DNA of 64,000 bases from assembly GCF_009711185.1 (NCBI RefSeq), contig NZ_WMIF01000018.1:17214-81213 (forward strand). Direction: 5' to 3'. The notes under the pieces are model-generated. The model had not been told where the DNA came from. It saw nothing but the letters and a program-made list of their open reading frames with translations, and did not search any database. Each line of letters begins with the position of its first letter. Positions within the stretch are counted from its first letter, which is position 1. This document shows, piece by piece, positions 38,924-48,796 of this stretch. The stretch is from Paracoccus limosus (GTDB taxonomy: Bacteria; Pseudomonadota; Alphaproteobacteria; Rhodobacterales; Rhodobacteraceae). The position numbers and the translations under genes are program-made.

Positions 38924-39862
38924 ATGCGTTTTACGAAAACCCTGGCTTCGGCCTTGGCACTGGCAGCAGTCTCGGCCGTTCCGGTCGCGGCAAAAGACCT
39001 CAACAGCGTCGGCATCTCGGTCGGCCTGTTGGGTAACCCGTTCTTCGTCGCCACCATCAAGGGCATCGAGGACTCGGCCAAGAAGATCAACCCGAACGTC
39101 AAGGTCACCTCGGTTTCGGCCGATTATGACCTGAACAAGCAGGTCAGCCAGATCGACAGCTTCGTCGCCGCCGGCGTCGACATCATCATGCTGAACGCGG
39201 TCGACGCCTCGGCCATCGGCCCGGCGGTGAAACGCGCCACCGATGCCGGTGTCGTGGTCGCGGCCTTCGACGTGTCGGCCCCCGGCGCGACCGTCACCGT
39301 GATGACCAACAACGTGCAGGCCGGCGAGAAAGCCTGCGCCTATCTGGCCGAAAAGCTGGACAACAAGGGCGATATCGTCATCGTCAACGGCCCGTCCTCG
39401 TCCTCGATCCTTGACCGGGTCAAGGGCTGCAAGGACGAGCTGGCCAAGCACCCCGACATGAAGATCCTTTCGGATGACCAGAACGCGCAAGGCTCGCGCG
39501 ATGGCGGTCTGAACGTCGGTCAGAACATCCTGACCCGCTTTGACAAGATCGACGGCGTGTTCGCCATCAACGATCCGACCGCGATCGGTTTTGCGCTGGC
39601 CGCCAAACAGGCCAACCGCAGCGAGTTCATCATCACCTCGGTCGATGGTGCGCCCGATATCGAGAACGAGCTGAAATCGGGCAAGGGCCTGATCAAGGCC
39701 TCGGCCTCGCAAGACCCCTACACCATGGCCGGTCAGGCGCTGGACATGGGCTATGAGGCGCTGCAGGGCAAGACGCCCGAGCCCAGCACCGTTCTGCTGG
39801 AGCCGCAGCTGATCACCCACGAAAACATCGGCGACTACAAAGGCTGGACCGCAGCCCGCTGA
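38924..39862 (+). CDS. Sugar ABC transporter substrate-binding protein (RbsB type)
   Basis: 312 residues. Signal peptide (MRFTKTLASALALAAVSAVPVAA) then a type I periplasmic binding fold: VGLLGNPFFVATIKGIEDSAKK, YDLNKQVSQIDSFVAAGVDIIMLNAVDA, AFDVSAPGATVTVMTNN, FAINDPTAIGFALAAKQ. GGAGG precedes ATG 38924. Exact sugar is unknown; the nearby pentose-type enzymes suggest a pentose or sugar alcohol. A strong terminator follows it. Confidence 0.92.
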   Translation: MRFTKTLASALALAAVSAVPVAAKDLNSVGISVGLLGNPFFVATIKGIEDSAKKINPNVKVTSVSADYDLNKQVSQIDSFVAAGVDIIMLNAVDASAIGPAVKRATDAGVVVAAFDVSAPGATVTVMTNNVQAGEKACAYLAEKLDNKGDIVIVNGPSSSSILDRVKGCKDELAKHPDMKILSDDQNAQGSRDGGLNVGQNILTRFDKIDGVFAINDPTAIGFALAAKQANRSEFIITSVDGAPDIENELKSGKGLIKASASQDPYTMAGQALDMGYEALQGKTPEPSTVLLEPQLITHENIGDYKGWTAAR

Positions 39863-39870
39863 TCGCTTCG

Positions 39871-39906
39871 GGCCGTGCGGGGTGCATATCCCCGCGCGGC
39901 CTTTTT
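39871..39906 (+). terminator. Rho-independent terminator after the sugar-binding protein gene
   Basis: GGCCGTGCGGGG (39871-39882) pairs with CCCCGCGCGGCC (39890-39901) with one G-T wobble and a 7-base loop, followed by five T (39902-39906). It stands between the transporter genes and the aldolase, so it likely lowers expression of the downstream enzymes relative to the binding protein (partial termination). Confidence 0.8.
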
Positions 39907-39929
39907 CTATTGACCGAAAGACCGCCCCC

Positions 39930-40640
39930 ATGTCCGATTCTTTGTCCGGCGATCTGCGCCACGCCGTGCTTCAGGCCAATCTCGACACCGTCCGCCACGG
40001 GCTGGTGATCTCGACCTTCGGCAATGCCAGCGGCATCGACCGCGCGGCAGGCCGCATTCTGATCAAGCCCAGCGGCGTGCCCTATGACCGGCTCAGCGCC
40101 GAGGACATGGTGGCCTGCGATCTGGACGGGCGAGCACAGGACAACCGGCTGCGGCCATCGTCCGATCTGGCGACGCATGCGGTGCTTTACCGCGCCTTTC
40201 CCGGCATCGGCGGCGTCGTTCATACCCATTCCACCTATGCCACGATCATGGCGCAGGCGCGGCGTGCGATCCCTTGCCTTGGCACCACACATGCGGATTA
40301 TTTCTACGGCACCATCCCGGTGACCCGCGATCTGACCCCCGATGAGATCGCACAGGATTACGTCGGCAACACCGGCCGCGTCATCGCCGAGACCTTTGCC
40401 GAGCTGGACCCTCTGGCGGTGCCGGCGGTGCTGGTCGCCGGCCACGGCCCCTTTGCCTGGGGCCGCACCCCGGCCGAGGCCGTGCATAACGCGCAGATGC
40501 TGGAGTTCGTCGCGCAGATGGCCTGGCACAACATGGCGCTGAACCCAGACCCGCAGCCGATTTCCGAGGCGCTCCTGGACCGGCATTACCTGCGCAAGCA
40601 CGGCGCGCAGGCCACCTATGGTCAGGGGGACGTGCAATGA
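39930..40640 (+). CDS. Class II aldolase/adducin family protein, L-ribulose-5-phosphate 4-epimerase-like
   Basis: 236 residues. The AraD/FucA fold is marked by FGNASGIDRAAGRILIKPSGVPYDRLSAEDMVACDL, RPSSDLATHAVLYRAFPGIGGVVHTHSTYATIMAQ (zinc histidines HTHS), TTHADYFYGTIPVT and VLVAGHGPFAWG. The pattern with SGIDR/IKPSG and ADYFYG matches AraD/UlaF/SgbE 4-epimerases better than fuculose aldolases. Cytosolic, zinc-dependent. Overlaps the kinase start by 4 bases, so both act on the same sugar. Confidence 0.85.
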   Translation: MSDSLSGDLRHAVLQANLDTVRHGLVISTFGNASGIDRAAGRILIKPSGVPYDRLSAEDMVACDLDGRAQDNRLRPSSDLATHAVLYRAFPGIGGVVHTHSTYATIMAQARRAIPCLGTTHADYFYGTIPVTRDLTPDEIAQDYVGNTGRVIAETFAELDPLAVPAVLVAGHGPFAWGRTPAEAVHNAQMLEFVAQMAWHNMALNPDPQPISEALLDRHYLRKHGAQATYGQGDVQ

Positions 40641-42208
40641 TCGTCGCCGGCGTCGATTTCGGCACGCTCAGCGTGCGCGTCACCCTGATGGATTGCACCA
40701 CCGGCGCGACTTTGGGCGGCGCGGTTGCGGGCTATCCGCTGAAACGCAGCGCCGCCGATCCCCTGTTGGGCGGGCAATCGCATGACGACCAGATGGCCGC
40801 GCTGACCCGCGCCATGCGCGAGGCGGTGGCCAATGCCGGCATCGACGGCACTGCGGTCGCGGCGCTGGCCTGCGACACCACCGGCTCCAGCGTCGTCATG
40901 GTCGATGAAAACCTGGAACCGCTGGCCGATTATTACATGTGGTGCGACCACCGCGCCCATCACGAGGCCGCCGAGATCACCGCGCTTGGCCGCGCCGAAG
41001 GGCTTGAGGCGCTGGACTGGTGCGGCGGCACCTATTCGCATGAATGGGGCTATGCCAAGGTGCTGCATTTCCTGCGCCACAACCCCGGATTGCGCAACCG
41101 CTTTGCCACGGCGCTGGAACATTGCGACATGGTGGCGGCGGTGCTCTGCGGCATTCGCGATCTGTCGCAACTGCCGCGATCCATCTGCGCCGCCGGGCAT
41201 AAATGGATGTGGGGCGCCGCTTGGGGCGGGCTGCCGCCGCAGGACTTTCTGTCGCGCGTCGATCCGCTGTTCGATGGCATCAATGACAAGCTCAGCGGGC
41301 GCTTCCTGACCTCGGATCAACTCGCCGGGCATCTCTGCGCGGAATGGGCGGACAAGCTGGGTCTGCGGGCCGGCATCCCGATCCCGGTCGGCGCCTTTGA
41401 CGCGCATTGGGACGCCATCGGCGCCGGCGCGCATCCAGGCGACATCACCAATGTCGTCGGCACCTCGACCTGCATCATCGCCATGGGGCCGCAAGGTTTT
41501 CCGCCGGTGCCGGGCCTGTGCGGCGTGGTGCCGGGCAGCGTCCTGCCCGACTGGACCGGGATCGAGGCCGGCCAGTCCGCCACCGGCGACGTGTTCGAGG
41601 CCATCGCAAAACGCGCCAGCCGCGCCGTGGGCGATCTGTGTGCCGAGGTGGCGCATCTGCCGCCGGGTGGCAGCGGCCTCATGCGGCTGAACTGGGACAA
41701 TGGCGACCGCACGGTGCTGGTGCGCTCGGATCTGGGCGCGGTCACGCTGGGCTGGGATCTGAACCACAGCGCCGCCGATGAAATGCACGCCGCCATCGAG
41801 GGCATGGCCATGCATGTGCGCATCATCACCGAGCGCATCGAACAGGGCGGCATGACCACCGCCCGCATCGTCAACGCCGGTGGCATCCCGCAGAAAAACG
41901 ACCTGCTGAACCAGATCTACGCCGATGTGCTGGGGCGCGAGGTGCATGTGCCGGCGCATTCGCCCACCGGCACCGGGTCGTGCATCTTTGCCGCGGTGGC
42001 GGCGGGAGCGTTCGACAGCTTCGATGCGGCGCAGGCGGTGCTGTGCCCGCCGGCGCGGGTGTTCAGCCCACGCGGCGGCTATGACGATCTGTTCGCGCTG
42101 TTTCGCGACCTTTACTTCGGTCTGGGACAGGGGCAGGCGCTGGACCTTGGCGCGGTGCTGCCACGCCTGCGCGCCTATCGGCTGGGCGGGGCGGCGGCGC
42201 GGGCCTGA
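40637..42208 (+). CDS. araB: Ribulokinase-like FGGY-family carbohydrate kinase
   Basis: 523 residues with the two FGGY domains. N-terminal [17 protein letters not shown] and [30 protein letters not shown], the substrate part [24 protein letters not shown], and the ATP part [28 protein letters not shown] and [27 protein letters not shown]. This is the ribulokinase (AraB) layout. Paired with the 4-epimerase-like gene, it would give L-ribulose (or a similar ketopentose) 5-phosphate then xylulose 5-phosphate. No arabinose isomerase gene is seen here. Confidence 0.87.
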   Translation: MIVAGVDFGTLSVRVTLMDCTTGATLGGAVAGYPLKRSAADPLLGGQSHDDQMAALTRAMREAVANAGIDGTAVAALACDTTGSSVVMVDENLEPLADYYMWCDHRAHHEAAEITALGRAEGLEALDWCGGTYSHEWGYAKVLHFLRHNPGLRNRFATALEHCDMVAAVLCGIRDLSQLPRSICAAGHKWMWGAAWGGLPPQDFLSRVDPLFDGINDKLSGRFLTSDQLAGHLCAEWADKLGLRAGIPIPVGAFDAHWDAIGAGAHPGDITNVVGTSTCIIAMGPQGFPPVPGLCGVVPGSVLPDWTGIEAGQSATGDVFEAIAKRASRAVGDLCAEVAHLPPGGSGLMRLNWDNGDRTVLVRSDLGAVTLGWDLNHSAADEMHAAIEGMAMHVRIITERIEQGGMTTARIVNAGGIPQKNDLLNQIYADVLGREVHVPAHSPTGTGSCIFAAVAAGAFDSFDAAQAVLCPPARVFSPRGGYDDLFALFRDLYFGLGQGQALDLGAVLPRLRAYRLGGAAARA

Positions 42209-42230
42209 TGCCCGCCGCCCACCCGCGCCG

Positions 42231-43034
42231 TCACTTGACCGCCAGCCCGGCGGTCAGCCCGCCGTCGATGCCATAATCCGATCCGGTGATGAAACCGGCC
42301 TTGTCCGAGCACAGGAATGCGATCAGCTCGGCCACCTCTTCGGGCTCGCCGATGCGGCCCAGCGGATGAGCGGCGCCAAAGCGGGCAAAGACCTCGTCTT
42401 GCGCCAGTTCGCTGCCGAGCTTGCGCGCCGCCAGCTCCAGTATAGGCGTGCGGATCGAGCCGGGCGAGACCGAGTTCACCCGAACCCCCGCCGCCGCATG
42501 GTCCAGCGCCATGGCCCGGGTCAGCGCGTGGATCGCGCCCTTGCTGGCCACATAGGCCGCGACGCCCTGCTGGCAGGCGTGCCCCTGCGCCGAGGACAGG
42601 TTGACGATGGCGCCGCCGCCGCGCTTTTCCATCTCGGGGATGGCATGGCGGCCGGTCAGCATGATGCCGCCGACATTGACCTCCATGCAGCGCCGGATGT
42701 CCTCCCAAGACGTGTTCAGCACGGTGCCATAGGGATGCACGGCGGCCGAGTTCACCACGATGTCGAGCCCGCCGAACAGATCCACCGCCTCGGCCACCGC
42801 CGCCTCGACCGAGTCGGGATTGGCGACATCGGCGCGATAGGCGGTGACCGACAGGCCCTGCGCCAGGGCCAGCGCCGTCAGCTCGTGATTGGCGGCGCTG
42901 TCGATGCCGCAGGCCAGAACCGCAGCGCCCCCGCGCGCCAGTCGCAGCGCCGCCGCCCGGCCGATGCCGGTGGTGCCGGTGACCAGCGCGACCTTGCCCG
43001 CGAAATCCTGCTCTGCCCGATCCTGCCCCGTCAT
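42231..43034 (-). CDS. SDR-family oxidoreductase
   Basis: 267-residue classical short-chain dehydrogenase on the opposite strand inside the sugar locus. Cofactor motif [16 protein letters not shown] (TGxxxGIG), NSAA at the adenine loop ([11 protein letters not shown]), catalytic S-Y-K in [21 protein letters not shown], then [10 protein letters not shown] and the C-terminal [25 protein letters not shown] lies before ATG 43034. Divergent from uxuA, probably sharing a regulatory region. A sugar or polyol dehydrogenase is likely from context; the substrate is unknown. Confidence 0.85.
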   Translation of the reverse strand: MTGQDRAEQDFAGKVALVTGTTGIGRAAALRLARGGAAVLACGIDSAANHELTALALAQGLSVTAYRADVANPDSVEAAVAEAVDLFGGLDIVVNSAAVHPYGTVLNTSWEDIRRCMEVNVGGIMLTGRHAIPEMEKRGGGAIVNLSSAQGHACQQGVAAYVASKGAIHALTRAMALDHAAAGVRVNSVSPGSIRTPILELAARKLGSELAQDEVFARFGAAHPLGRIGEPEEVAELIAFLCSDKAGFITGSDYGIDGGLTAGLAVK

Positions 43035-43181
43035 GCGCGATCACCCTCCTTGCGGTTCCGCAGCCCTTGTCTTGCGCGCGATCCTAAGCCTTGCGCGGCC
43101 AAGGTGAACCCCCAATCATATTCACGGATGGACAGCCCCGCCAGAACGGCAATAGTGGCGCCCGCAAGACGGGAGGAATCG

Positions 43182-44390
43182 ATGCAGTTCATGGAGGAAT
43201 GTTTCCGCTGGTATGGTCCGGGCGACCCGGTGCCGCTGGCCCATATCCGCCACGCCGGCGCCACCGGCATCGTCACGGCGCTGCATGCGGTCTATGACGG
43301 ATCGCCCTGGCCGATTGACCAGCTCGCCGCGCTCAAGGCCGGGATCGAGGCCGAGGGGCTGACATGGTCGGTGGTCGAAAGCATCCCCGTGCACAACCAG
43401 ATCAAGATCGCCGGCCCCGAGCGTGACCGTTACATCGGTTACTACAAGGACTCGATGCGGGCTCTGGCGCAGGTCGGGCTGAAAACCATCTGCTACAATT
43501 TCATGCCGGTGGTCGACTGGACCCGGACTGAGCTGCGCCACCCGATGCCGAATGGCGCGCTGGCGCTGCGCTTTGACGCGGTGGATTTCGCGGCCTATGA
43601 CGCTTTCGTGCTGAAACGCCCCGGCGCCGAGGGCGATTACACCGCCGCGCGTCTGACCGAGGCCAAGGCCCGGCTGGCCCTGCGCGGGCCCGAAGGCATG
43701 GCGCGCGTCGAACATACGCTGATCGCCGGCCTGCCCGCCGCCGAACGCAATTACGACCGCGCCGGGTTTCTGGCGGCGCTGTCGGAATATCGCGACATCT
43801 CGGCCGCCGACCTGCAGGACAACCTGACGCATTTCCTGCGCCAGATCGGCCCCGTGGCCGAGGAACTGGGCCAGCGCCTGTGTATCCATCCCGACGATCC
43901 GGCGTTTTCGCTGTTCGGCCTGCCGCGCGTGGTCTCGACCGCCGATGACGCGCGCCGCATCCTTGCCGCCTATGACAGCCCGGCGAATGGCCTGACCTTC
44001 TGCACCGGCTCTTATGGCACGCGGGCCGACAACGACCTGCCAGCCATGGTGCGCGAATTCGGCCCCCGCATCCATTTCGCCCATCTGCGCAATGTCACGC
44101 GCGAGGCGGACGGCTCTTTCCACGAGGCCGATCACCTTGGCGGCTCGACCGACATGCCCGCCGTGATCCTCGCGCTGCTTGACGAACAGGAACGCCGCCG
44201 GGCCGAGGGCCGCGCCGACTGGCAGATCCCGCTGCGTCCCGACCACGGCCATCTTCTGGCCGATGACATCGCCAAGGACCGCATCAATCCCGGCTATTCG
44301 CTGATCGGCCGGCTGCGCGGTCTGGCCGAGCTGCGCGGCACCATGGCCGGCATCGCCGCTGCCCGCAAACATCAGGGGGAACCGGCATGA
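43182..44390 (+). CDS. uxuA: Mannonate dehydratase
   Basis: 402 residues. Typical UxuA features: [92 protein letters not shown] and RPDHGHL (metal ligands). It removes water from D-mannonate to give 2-keto-3-deoxygluconate. GGGAGG is six bases before ATG 43182. Overlaps the next gene by 4 bases (ATGA). KDG kinase and aldolase are not in the window. Confidence 0.93.
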   Translation: MQFMEECFRWYGPGDPVPLAHIRHAGATGIVTALHAVYDGSPWPIDQLAALKAGIEAEGLTWSVVESIPVHNQIKIAGPERDRYIGYYKDSMRALAQVGLKTICYNFMPVVDWTRTELRHPMPNGALALRFDAVDFAAYDAFVLKRPGAEGDYTAARLTEAKARLALRGPEGMARVEHTLIAGLPAAERNYDRAGFLAALSEYRDISAADLQDNLTHFLRQIGPVAEELGQRLCIHPDDPAFSLFGLPRVVSTADDARRILAAYDSPANGLTFCTGSYGTRADNDLPAMVREFGPRIHFAHLRNVTREADGSFHEADHLGGSTDMPAVILALLDEQERRRAEGRADWQIPLRPDHGHLLADDIAKDRINPGYSLIGRLRGLAELRGTMAGIAAARKHQGEPA

Positions 44391-45067
44391 ACCGCTCCGA
44401 AGTCAACGAAATCCTGCGCGAAGGCGCGGCCTTCATTGCCTCTTTCGGCTGGCGCCTGCCGCCATTCGCCGATTGGAGCCCGGACGATTTCCGCGCCCGC
44501 AAAGATCAGGCCGGCGCCATTCTGGGCGCAAGCCTTGGCTGGGATCTGACCGATTTCGGCCTTGGCCGCTACCGCGACACCGGGCTTTTCCTGTTCACCG
44601 CCCGCAACGGGAGCGAGGCCGATCTGAAGGCCGGGCGCGGCATGTGCTATGCCGAAAAGATCATGTGGGTGCGCGACCGCCAGATCACGCCGATGCACCG
44701 CCACAACATCAAGGCCGAGGATATCATCAACCGCGGCGGCGGCGATCTGGTCCTGGAAATCCACGGCAGCAACCCCGACGGCACGGTGAACCGCGACGAT
44801 GCGGCCACGGTGCCCTGCGACGGCGTGATGCGGCAACTGACCCCCGGCGCACTGCTGCGCCTTGCCCCCGGCGAAAGCGTTACCCTGCTGCCCGGCGTCT
44901 GGCACAGCTTCTGGGCCGAGGGCGGCGATGCGCTGGTGGGCGAGGTGTCGACCGTGAACAACGATCTGACCGACAATGTGTTCGAGGAATCCGTGGGCCG
45001 CTTCGCCGACATCGCCGAGGACGAGGCGCCTTGGCGGCTGCTCGTCTCGGACTACGGCAGGCTCTGA
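44387..45067 (+). CDS. D-lyxose ketol-isomerase-like cupin
   Basis: 226 residues, like the E. coli O157 type D-lyxose isomerase. Cupin metal site: [21 protein letters not shown] (HxHx4E pattern) and a later histidine in [12 protein letters not shown]; LYxFFT-like [11 protein letters not shown] upstream. Such enzymes interconvert D-lyxose and D-xylulose and also D-mannose and D-fructose, some also L-ribose and L-ribulose. Coupled to uxuA. Which of these is physiological here cannot be told from sequence. Its end overlaps the convergent RraA-like gene by 16 bases. Confidence 0.82.
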   Translation: MNRSEVNEILREGAAFIASFGWRLPPFADWSPDDFRARKDQAGAILGASLGWDLTDFGLGRYRDTGLFLFTARNGSEADLKAGRGMCYAEKIMWVRDRQITPMHRHNIKAEDIINRGGGDLVLEIHGSNPDGTVNRDDAATVPCDGVMRQLTPGALLRLAPGESVTLLPGVWHSFWAEGGDALVGEVSTVNNDLTDNVFEESVGRFADIAEDEAPWRLLVSDYGRL

Positions 45068-45678
45068 AGCCCGAAGATCGCGTCAAGGGTTTCGCCGGCC
45101 GCCAGCCGGCGGACCCATTCGACCTCCAGCGCCACCTTGGCCTCGCAGCGATCAATCAGTGCGTGGGCCTCAAGGGGCGTCAGCGCGGCCAGCCCGTCAT
45201 CGTCGCCGATGATCAGATCGCCCGCCGAAACCGCACGGCCGCCGATGGTCACCGGCCCGTTCACCTCGGTCCCTGCCGCCGCCTTCGGGCCGCGCGGGTT
45301 GATGTGACGAACATAGACCGCCAGCCCCTCCATCCCCGCCAGATTGCCGGTGTCGCGCACGGCGCCGTCACAGACGATGCCGGCGGCACCGATGCGGTGC
45401 AGATGCCCGCCCAGCACATCGCCGATCATCGCCCAGCCCGCCTCGCCGGCGGCGTCGATCACCAGCACCTCGCCCGGCTGGATCAGGCCGATCGCGCGCA
45501 GCACCGGGCCGAAGTCCGGCGGCGCACAGCGCGCGGTGACGGCACGGCCGAACAGCGCCGGGTTTTGCCCCGCCGGGCGCAACGGGCGCAGCGCGATGTC
45601 GATCTGGCACTCGGGCGCATGATCGACGATCACCGGCACCGGAATGGCGCGCCAGCGGTCCAGCAGTTCGGGCGTCAT
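45052..45678 (-). CDS. RraA-family protein (4-hydroxy-4-methyl-2-oxoglutarate aldolase-like)
   Basis: 208 residues. The RraA fold signatures VIDAAGEAGWAMIGDVLGGHLHRIGAAGIVCDGAVRDTGNL (GxVRD, with Asp and Arg of the active site) and NPRGPKAAAGTEVNGPVTIGGRAV are clear. Members are either HMG/CHA aldolases, oxaloacetate decarboxylases or regulators of RNase E; position after an aminotransferase favours a keto-acid aldolase or decarboxylase. It starts inside the aminotransferase stop (ATGA). Confidence 0.8.
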   Translation of the reverse strand: MTPELLDRWRAIPVPVIVDHAPECQIDIALRPLRPAGQNPALFGRAVTARCAPPDFGPVLRAIGLIQPGEVLVIDAAGEAGWAMIGDVLGGHLHRIGAAGIVCDGAVRDTGNLAGMEGLAVYVRHINPRGPKAAAGTEVNGPVTIGGRAVSAGDLIIGDDDGLAALTPLEAHALIDRCEAKVALEVEWVRRLAAGETLDAIFGLQSLP

Positions 45679-46919
45679 GCGGCGATTCCTTCGGCAAGGG
45701 TGGCGCGGGCGGCCTCGGCCAGCCGGCGCACGCCTTCGGCCAGTTTCTCGGGCGGGTTCAGGGTAAAGTTCACCCGGATCGCGCCATGGTCCAGCCCCTC
45801 GGGGTCAAAGACCGACGAAGGGCTGACGCAGGTGCCATGGTCCAGCGCCAGCCGCAGCAGCCGGTCGGTGTCCATGCGCGGATCGCGGGCGCGGGCCCAG
45901 ACGAACATCCCGCCCTCGGGCGGCGTCCATGTGAACAGGTCCGACAGATGTTCGTCCATCGCCGCCAGCAGCGCATCGCGCCGGCTGGAATACAGCGACA
46001 GGATGCCGGGCAACACACGCTCCAGCAGCCCCGCCTGCAAGGCGCGCAGCAGGATCATCTGGCACAGCCCGCTGGTCGACATGTCCGAACCCTGCTTGGC
46101 CAGCACCAGCGCCTGCACCATCTCGGGCGCAGCAATGACCCAGCCCAGGCGCAGACCCGGCGCCAGTTCCTTGCTGACCGTGCCCAGATAGATCACCGGC
46201 CCGTCATAAGCGCCCTCGCCTGCCGCCAGCTCGATCAGCCGCGGCAGCCGGGTGCCATCGTAATACAGCGTGCCATAGGGGTCGTCCTCGACCAGCCATG
46301 TGCCGGTGGCGTGAGCGGCCTCGACCAGCGCGCGGCGCTGTTCCAGCGGCACCAGCCGCCCGGTCGGGTTCGAGAAATTCGGCACCGTATAGGCAAATTG
46401 CGCCCCGGCCATCCCCGCCACCAGATCGGGATCGCGGGCCAGATGCAGCGGGCGATAGCGCGGCATCCGCGGCCGCCAGGCATCCAGCGCGCCCAGATAG
46501 GCCGGCGATTGCGCGGCGATGGTCTGGCCCGGATCGACCAATACCTTGCCGATCAGCTCCAGCGCATGCATGCCGCCGGTGGTGATCAGGATATTGTCGC
46601 GCGTCAGCAGCAAGCCGCCGGTGCTGAAGCGCGCGGCGATGGCATCGCGCAGCACCGCCAGCCCCTCGATCGGCGAATAGGCCAGCGTCAGGGCCGGATC
46701 CTCGCGCACGACCCGGCCGGCAATCTCGGCCAGTTCCTCGACCGGCCAGACCGAGGCATCGGGCAGCCCGCCCGCCAGATTGATCAGGCCGGGGATCTGG
46801 CTTGCACCCAGAAACAGGCGCGTGACCTCATTGGTCTGGGCCAGCCAGCCGGCCAGCGCCGGACGCGGCGCGGGGGTTGCGGATTGCGGGGCGTGGGTGA
46901 GGGAAATCGGATCGGCCAT
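45675..46919 (-). CDS. PLP-dependent class I/II aminotransferase
   Basis: 414 residues, fold type I, similar to the 2-aminoadipate/LysN-type and KAT-like aminotransferases. PLP lysine in LGTVSKELAPGLRLGW; ITTGGMHALELIGKVLV, FAYTVPNFSNPTGRLV, LVEDDPYGTLYYD and IRVNFTL are the conserved blocks. Start MADPISL at 46919. First gene of a two-gene operon with the RraA-like protein and divergent from an AsnC regulator, which probably senses its amino acid. The amino acid cannot be named. Confidence 0.86.
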   Translation of the reverse strand: MADPISLTHAPQSATPAPRPALAGWLAQTNEVTRLFLGASQIPGLINLAGGLPDASVWPVEELAEIAGRVVREDPALTLAYSPIEGLAVLRDAIAARFSTGGLLLTRDNILITTGGMHALELIGKVLVDPGQTIAAQSPAYLGALDAWRPRMPRYRPLHLARDPDLVAGMAGAQFAYTVPNFSNPTGRLVPLEQRRALVEAAHATGTWLVEDDPYGTLYYDGTRLPRLIELAAGEGAYDGPVIYLGTVSKELAPGLRLGWVIAAPEMVQALVLAKQGSDMSTSGLCQMILLRALQAGLLERVLPGILSLYSSRRDALLAAMDEHLSDLFTWTPPEGGMFVWARARDPRMDTDRLLRLALDHGTCVSPSSVFDPEGLDHGAIRVNFTLNPPEKLAEGVRRLAEAARATLAEGIAA

Positions 46920-47048
46920 GCTGCACCTGAAAGCGAATCCGCGCAACATACTGCTGGTGACGTGGCGTGTCCCTGCAAATATCGCTATGATCGGCGGCAT
47001 CCGCGCGTTTCTTGGCTAATTCCTGCGCCCGGATTGGAGATTTCCGCC

Positions 47049-47492
47049 ATGGCCGAGCTGGACGCCATCGACCGCCGCATCCTGTCGATCCTCGAAACCG
47101 AGGGGCGGATCTCGATCCTTGATCTGGCCGAGCGGGTCGGCCTTTCGGCCACGCCCTGCGGTCGCCGGGTGCGCCGGCTTGAGGATGAGGGCGTGATCCG
47201 GGGCTACGGCGCGCGCATCGACCCGCGCGCGCTGGGGCTGCAGATCGGCGCCTTCATCTCGGTGCGGCTGGGCCGGGTCGGGCCCGAGGGTACGGCGCAA
47301 TTCCTGCGCGCCGTCGCCACCCTGCCCGAGGTCGTCGAATGCCATCTCGTGACCGGCAACAGCCTCGATTACATGCTGCAAGTGCGGCTGCGCGACGTGG
47401 ACGCGCTGGGGCATTTCATCCGCGACAAGTTGCAGGCGATCCCCTCGGTGGGCGAGACCTCGACCATGGTGATCCTGTCGCGCGAGGTCTGA
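47049..47492 (+). CDS. Lrp/AsnC-family transcriptional regulator
   Basis: 147 residues. N-terminal HTH (LDAIDRRILSILETEGRISILDLAERVGLSATPCGRRVRRLEDEGVIRGYGARIDPRALG) and C-terminal RAM ligand domain (EVVECHLVTGNSLDYMLQVRLRD...IPSVGETSTMVILSREV). Divergent from the aminotransferase operon across 129 bases, the usual arrangement of a local amino acid-responsive regulator. Confidence 0.9.
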   Translation: MAELDAIDRRILSILETEGRISILDLAERVGLSATPCGRRVRRLEDEGVIRGYGARIDPRALGLQIGAFISVRLGRVGPEGTAQFLRAVATLPEVVECHLVTGNSLDYMLQVRLRDVDALGHFIRDKLQAIPSVGETSTMVILSREV

Positions 47493-47497
47493 GCCGG

Positions 47498-48625
47498 TCA
47501 GCCGGCGCGCAGGCTCTGCCGGGTCAGGGCCGCGATCAGATCGGTCTGGGTGACGATGCCGCGCAGCCGGCCGGCCTCCAGAATCGGCACCGCATCGCAA
47601 TCGGGCCCCGAAAGCAGCGGCAGCAGCGCCGCCAGCGGACTGTCGGGGCGGGCCAGCGGCACGTTGCGGCGCATGACGGTTGCGGCGCGGCCGGACCCCG
47701 GCAAGGCGCGACCGCGCCCCGCCCGGGCCTGCACCTGCTGGCGGGCATGGCGGATCAGGTCGATCTGGCAGATCAGGCCCAGATAGCGGTCGCCCTCTTC
47801 CACCACCGGCACGGTGTGGAAATCATGGCGGGCAAACAGGTCGGCCACCACATCCAGTCCGGTTTCCGGCGTGACCGTCACCAGATCACGCGACATGATC
47901 GAGGCGGCATCCTCGGGCCGGGCATGGCTGGCGGCCTGCAATTGCGCCGCGCCGATCAGGCGGGCCAGATCCTCGACGCCAAGGTTCAGCGACTGGCGAT
48001 AGGATTGCAGGATATTTTCCAGCTCGGCCTCGGACAGGCCCAGCCGCTCGGCCGGGGGCGGATCGGTGGTGCCATGCGGCCCGGGATCGTCGAAATGCCG
48101 GAACGGGTAATGCCGCCCGGTCGCGCGGGCATAGGCGATGGCCAGCGCCACCAGCATGACCGTGCCCAGCGTCACCGGCGCCAGCACGAACCACAGCCCC
48201 AGCGCGCGGATCGCCTCGGGGTTCATCGCCGCCGTCATCGCCACCGCCCCCGCCGGCGGATGCACCGCGCGCAGCCCGATCATCGCAACGATGGCAAGCC
48301 CCACCGCCAGGGCGATGCGCAGGCCCGGATCGCGCACCGCCAGACAGGCGGCCACCCCGACCAGCGCGCCGGCGGCATTGCCCACGACCGCCGACCAGGG
48401 CTGCGCCAGCGGACTGTTCGGCGCGGCAAACAGCAAGACCGCGCTCGCGCCAAAGGGGGCGATCATGTAAAGCCCCAGCCGCAGGTCGGTCCCCGCGGCC
48501 GCCATGACCAGCGCCACCGCCAAAAGCCCCAGCACCGCGCCCGACCCGGCCCGCAGCGCCTCGCGCGATGAGCCCGGACCGATCGCCGGGCCGAGGGCGC
48601 GCCACACCCTTGGCAAATGACCCAT
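47498..48625 (-). CDS. HPP-family membrane protein with two C-terminal CBS domains
   Basis: 375 residues. N-terminal HPP domain of about four TM helices with LRLGLYMIAPFGASAVLLFAAPNSPLAQPW and the eponymous AVHPPAGAVAM. C-terminal CBS pair: ASIMSRDLVTVTPETGLDVVADLFARHDFHTVPVVEEG...GLICQIDLI and VMRRNVPLARPDSPLAALLPLLSGPDCDAVPILEAGRLRGIVTQTDLI. HPP proteins have been linked to nitrite transport in plants and cyanobacteria; the CBS domains suggest adenine nucleotide control. ATG 48625 follows GGGGGGAAAC. Convergent with the AsnC gene (5-base gap). Confidence 0.85.
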   Translation of the reverse strand: MGHLPRVWRALGPAIGPGSSREALRAGSGAVLGLLAVALVMAAAGTDLRLGLYMIAPFGASAVLLFAAPNSPLAQPWSAVVGNAAGALVGVAACLAVRDPGLRIALAVGLAIVAMIGLRAVHPPAGAVAMTAAMNPEAIRALGLWFVLAPVTLGTVMLVALAIAYARATGRHYPFRHFDDPGPHGTTDPPPAERLGLSEAELENILQSYRQSLNLGVEDLARLIGAAQLQAASHARPEDAASIMSRDLVTVTPETGLDVVADLFARHDFHTVPVVEEGDRYLGLICQIDLIRHARQQVQARAGRGRALPGSGRAATVMRRNVPLARPDSPLAALLPLLSGPDCDAVPILEAGRLRGIVTQTDLIAALTRQSLRAG

Positions 48626-48796
48626 GTTTCCCCCCTGATTCGGGCGGCACATTGTCGCAGCCGTGCCGCAACCGCAATGCCATCGCCGGCAAACATGCGC
48701 CGGACCGACGCGCCACCTTTCCCCTAGGGCGCGGCTGCTCTATGCAGCTTGAAATGTTTCGGCCGCGTCCGACGGGCGCCGGCCCCCAGACACAAG

